A stretch of DNA of 57,839 bases, taken from the NCBI GenBank assembly GCA_018970885.1, contig JAGWVL010000003.1, positions 1 to 57,839 on the forward strand. Direction: 5' to 3'. Positions 55,466 through 57,839 of the stretch are shown here, one piece after another (the first letter of the stretch is position 1; each line of letters opens with the position of its first letter). The notes under the pieces were generated by a model. That model ran no database searches. It worked only from the letters and a program-made list of their open reading frames with translations, and was not told where the DNA came from. The stretch comes from Actinomycetales bacterium. Its GTDB lineage: Bacteria; Actinomycetota; Actinomycetes; Nanopelagicales; Nanopelagicaceae. Position numbers and translations under genes: made by a program.

Positions 55466-56481
55466 AGTCGATAGTAAGACTCGTGCTGGCGGGAGTTTTT
55501 GTACTACTGCTGTCCATTTCACTCTTCTTGATTCGTTCTGGAACCACATCTGCCCCTGATTATCAAAGTGTTGCTTCGGTCCAAGGTTTAGAGGAAAAAA
55601 TTATTGAGATACCAGCTGGTTCAACAGGATCCGAAATAGCACAGATCTTGTTTGACGCCGGAATCATAAAATCCTCACAGGCGTACTTTCGGGTGGCGGT
55701 GGGCGATACTCGATCAGAGAAGGTAGCTCCAGGTCGCCATCGATTAACAGCAAAGATCTCAGCGCAGCAAGCACTTGATCAACTGCTAGATCCCACACGT
55801 ATTCCAAATTTGATAAAGATCAATGAGGGTATGTGGAAGAGCGAAATTCAAAGCGCACTCAACAGCTATGGGTTTACAAAGGCTGAAATTAAGAATGCAT
55901 TCTCTCAACTTCAACTTCCTCAAGGCTTTTCAGATAGTGAAGGCCTGCTCTTTCCAGCGCAATACTCTTTTGCCGAGGGTACTTCAGCGCTAACGGCGGT
56001 TCAGGAGATGATCGACCGTTTTTCGCGAGAGCCGAAGGCGAAGCAGCTATTGAAGGGCGGCAAGAAGTACTCACCGCAACAGTTACTTATCATCGCCTCG
56101 ATCGTTCAAGCAGAGGGAGTTCCGGAGGATTTTACAAAAGTTGCTCGTGTTGTTTATAACCGATTAGAAATTGACATGCCACTTCAGATGGATTCGACAG
56201 TTCATTTCATTAAGAAAATCCGAGGTGAAATATTTTTAAGTCGCAATTCGACGTTATTGAACTCGCCGTATAACACTTATCAACGCTATGGACTTCCACC
56301 AGGTCCTATCGGGAGCCCAGGAAGTGCGGCAATCGCTGCGGCATTAAATCCAGCATCGGGCAACTGGTTGTATTTCATTACAGTAGCCCCAGGGGATACC
56401 CGCTTTACATCGAGTATCGAAGAGTTCAATTCGTGGAAAGTTTTGTATACCAAAAACCGGAAGGCGGGGGCGTTCAATTGA
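55462..56481 (+). CDS. mltG: Endolytic murein transglycosylase MltG
   Basis: A 339-residue membrane-anchored enzyme that cuts nascent glycan strands and ends their elongation. It has one N-terminal helix (about 5-27), a LysM-like segment (IEIPAGSTGSEIAQILFDAGII), and the YceG domain with IIASIVQAEG (catalytic glutamate), RVVYNRLEIDMPLQMDSTVHF and NSPYNTYQRYGLPPGPIGSPG. The start is GTG 55462 overlapping ruvX. Confidence 0.94.
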   Translation: MKSIVRLVLAGVFVLLLSISLFLIRSGTTSAPDYQSVASVQGLEEKIIEIPAGSTGSEIAQILFDAGIIKSSQAYFRVAVGDTRSEKVAPGRHRLTAKISAQQALDQLLDPTRIPNLIKINEGMWKSEIQSALNSYGFTKAEIKNAFSQLQLPQGFSDSEGLLFPAQYSFAEGTSALTAVQEMIDRFSREPKAKQLLKGGKKYSPQQLLIIASIVQAEGVPEDFTKVARVVYNRLEIDMPLQMDSTVHFIKKIRGEIFLSRNSTLLNSPYNTYQRYGLPPGPIGSPGSAAIAAALNPASGNWLYFITVAPGDTRFTSSIEEFNSWKVLYTKNRKAGAFN

Positions 56482-57275
56482 TCTATGCAGCTGTATTGGG
56501 TTCGCCCATTAGCCATTCACTGAGCCCCTTGTTGCACAGGCTTGCGTACAAACATGTGGGAATTGAAGGGCGATACGAAGCGATCGAAGTAAAGTCAGGG
56601 GATCTGGCAAGATTTTTGTCGACCACTACAAATGACGCATTTTCGTTGACGATGCCACTTAAAGAAGAGGCGCTTGGGATCGCACACAACACTAGCCAGA
56701 TTGCAAAGAGGATCTCTGGTGGAAATACCCTCGTTCGCTCAGACACCGGATGGAACCTTACAAGTACAGATGTTGATGGTTTCAAGTACGCACTTATCGG
56801 GCATGGAATAAGTAAGGTTGAACACTGTTTGGTAATCGGTGCAGGCGCTACCGCTCGAGCAGCGGTCGCGGCGGTTTCAGACGCAGCTGACACAATTACG
56901 GTGATCAACCGAAACCCAGAACGCGAAGCACAAATGAAAACTGCTGCTGGGAGAGAAGTTATGTTTGTGCCGTGGGAGATAAATTTGCAAATCAACACCG
57001 CAGATTTAGTGATCAACACAACTCCAGCACATGCGGCAGATGAGTTTCAGGCAAGTCTCAAATCGCCTCAGGGAACTTTTTTTGAGGTTTTGTACCATCC
57101 TTGGCCTACGGCTCTTGCACAAAGTTGGATGAACTCTAGCCAAAAGGTTATTGATGGATTGGATCTGTTGATACATCAAGCGATTTCTCAAGTAGAGATA
57201 TTTGGACAACTTTCGGTCAATCGCTCTGAAATGTACGATCTCCTGCGCAAGGCGGCGTTAGACCAGATTGGTTAA
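56478..57275 (+). CDS. aroE: Shikimate dehydrogenase
   Basis: A 265-residue enzyme reducing 3-dehydroshikimate. SPISHSLSP binds shikimate, the catalytic lysine is in LTMPLKEEAL (usual NVTxPxK), STDVDGF holds the conserved aspartate, and GAGATARAAV is the NADP site. TTG 56478 overlapping the mltG stop (TTGA) gives a normal N-terminus; ATG 56433 inside mltG would add 15 residues that the family lacks. Confidence 0.92.
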   Translation: MIYAAVLGSPISHSLSPLLHRLAYKHVGIEGRYEAIEVKSGDLARFLSTTTNDAFSLTMPLKEEALGIAHNTSQIAKRISGGNTLVRSDTGWNLTSTDVDGFKYALIGHGISKVEHCLVIGAGATARAAVAAVSDAADTITVINRNPEREAQMKTAAGREVMFVPWEINLQINTADLVINTTPAHAADEFQASLKSPQGTFFEVLYHPWPTALAQSWMNSSQKVIDGLDLLIHQAISQVEIFGQLSVNRSEMYDLLRKAALDQIG

Positions 57276-57308
57276 TCACACCCAAAAAATCTGTAGTCTA
57301 AACTCACC

Positions 57309-57314
57309 TAATCT
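57309..57314 (+). promoter_or_regulatory. -10 box of the A24 peptidase gene, leaderless spacing
   Basis: TAATCT followed by GAAGCA and ATG 57321. No Shine-Dalgarno. Confidence 0.5.
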
Positions 57315-57320
57315 GAAGCA

Positions 57321-57722
57321 ATGCTCTTGATTCTTTCTCTGATGGCAATTCCTATCTCACTTGCCGATATTAAGAGTTTTAAAATCCCCAATGTTTATCT
57401 ACGGCTTCTTACTGTCGGTTTAGCACCTTTCATCGCGGTCAATGGCCTTGGCGCCATTTCTCATCTAGTCATCTCCTTTCTTCTGGTTATCACGCTTCAC
57501 CTGTGTGGGATGGGCATGGGCGATGCGAAACTGCTATTGCTCATTGTTCTCGCCTTCAACTCTGACCAACAATTTTCATCGCTAATATTTTTTTCACATC
57601 TACTTGGTGTTGCAACTTTCTATCTTTTGGTCCTTGGACTGATAGATCAGAAGGTCAAGCGGAAAATACCTTTGGCACCTAGTATTTTTGTGGGCCTAGC
57701 GCTTTATTTGGCGACGAGATAG
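57321..57722 (+). CDS. A24 family prepilin peptidase-like protein, minimal form
   Basis: A 133-residue membrane protein with about four to five helices. The two catalytic aspartates of A24 peptidases are D16 ([11 protein letters not shown]) and D68 in [10 protein letters not shown]. It lacks the N-terminal methylase and zinc region of full-length PilD, so it resembles the short TadV/CpaA-type or actinobacterial aro-locus members. No pilin is in the window. It lies between aroE and aroC as in many actinobacteria. Confidence 0.85.
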   Translation: MLLILSLMAIPISLADIKSFKIPNVYLRLLTVGLAPFIAVNGLGAISHLVISFLLVITLHLCGMGMGDAKLLLLIVLAFNSDQQFSSLIFFSHLLGVATFYLLVLGLIDQKVKRKIPLAPSIFVGLALYLATR

Positions 57723-57741
57723 CACCGATATCTGTCACAAT

Positions 57742-57839
57742 ATGCACATGCGTTGGTTAACTGCTGGTGAGTCACATGGTCAGGCACTGAGTGCGATCGT
57801 TGAAGGTATTCCTGCCTCAGTCAAGGTGACTACGGCAGA
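57742..57839 (+). CDS. aroC: Chorismate synthase, 3' partial
   Basis: Only the first 32 codons are inside the window: [20 protein letters not shown] continuing to [12 protein letters not shown], the unmistakable N-terminus of chorismate synthase (LRW.TAGESHG..L). It would convert EPSP to chorismate, feeding the trpD and pabB pathways. ATG 57742 and ATG 57748 are both possible starts. The gene runs off the window end. Confidence 0.93.
   Translation, partial: MHMRWLTAGESHGQALSAIVEGIPASVKVTTA

Noticed and set aside
56433-56477. ATG 56433 as start of aroE
   Set aside because: It would lie deep inside mltG and add residues not found in the family; TTG 56478 overlaps the mltG stop as expected for coupled genes.

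Overview
This window looks like a chromosome segment of a small-genome freshwater actinobacterium of the acI / Nanopelagicales kind (Candidatus Planktophila or Nanopelagicus-like). That placement is an inference. It rests on typical actinobacterial gene orders (qcrCAB with ctaE and ctaCDF; thrS-HIT-pgsA-patA-pimA; pdxS-pdxT-yebC-ruvCAB-secDF-rel; hisS-aspS-alaS-ruvX-mltG-aroE-aroC) combined with moderate GC, almost no intergenic DNA, short proteins and missing members of those same clusters. Only one stretch above 300 bases lacks a gene (12398-12727), and it carries a cobalamin riboswitch plus a promoter. I see no insertion sequence, prophage, CRISPR array or other mobile element.

Layout. 1-2966: a Gfo/Idh/MocA oxidoreductase cut by the window start, an FAD amine-oxidase-like protein and a TIGR01777-type epimerase. 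2973-8750: E2 acyltransferase and lipoamide dehydrogenase of a 2-oxo acid dehydrogenase complex, leucyl aminopeptidase and gcvT. 8731-12670 (minus strand): a riboswitch-led operon of a secreted SCO2322-family protein, EcfT, a fused double ATPase and an S component, which I read as a vitamin B12 ECF importer. 12692-15702: aldo/keto reductase, DUF3043 protein, an A-type Fe-S carrier and a PfkB kinase. 15776-23922: the aerobic respiratory locus, ctaC-ctaD-ctaF facing ctaE-qcrC-qcrA-qcrB, with an SRPBCC protein and a DMT transporter lying between the two blocks. 24083-28380: a receiver-like protein, trpD, a DEDDh exonuclease, an alpha/beta hydrolase, a LysE exporter, a cupin, and tRNA-Gly, tRNA-Cys and tRNA-Val. 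28449-38400: pabB, pabC, thrS, HIT protein, a degenerate EF-G-like G domain, the phosphatidylinositol mannoside genes pgsA-patA-pimA, a LemA-like protein and a DUF3048 lipoprotein, then pdxS. 38412-57839: pdxT, yebC, ruvCAB, secDF, rel, DUF349, MBL hydrolase, hisS, aspS, DUF948, alaS, ruvX, mltG, aroE, an A24 peptidase and the start of aroC.

How it fits together. The genes describe an aerobic heterotroph with a bc1-aa3 chain, its own vitamin B6 synthesis (PdxST), p-aminobenzoate synthesis (PabB, PabC) and shikimate/tryptophan steps (AroE, AroC, TrpD), but with B12 apparently imported rather than made. Lipid genes point to a phosphatidylinositol-mannoside envelope.

Expression signals are unusual in their regularity. 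Many first genes of transcription units have a TANNNT -10 hexamer, often exactly TAGGCT, ending 6-8 bases before the start codon with no Shine-Dalgarno, the arrangement expected for leaderless mRNAs. All eight convergent gene pairs overlap or lie within 10 bases, leaving no room for ordinary terminators between them. The best candidates for something poorly described are the riboswitch-controlled B12 operon headed by a secreted four-cysteine protein, and the EF-G-like G domain that has lost its nucleotide-binding motifs beside pgsA.
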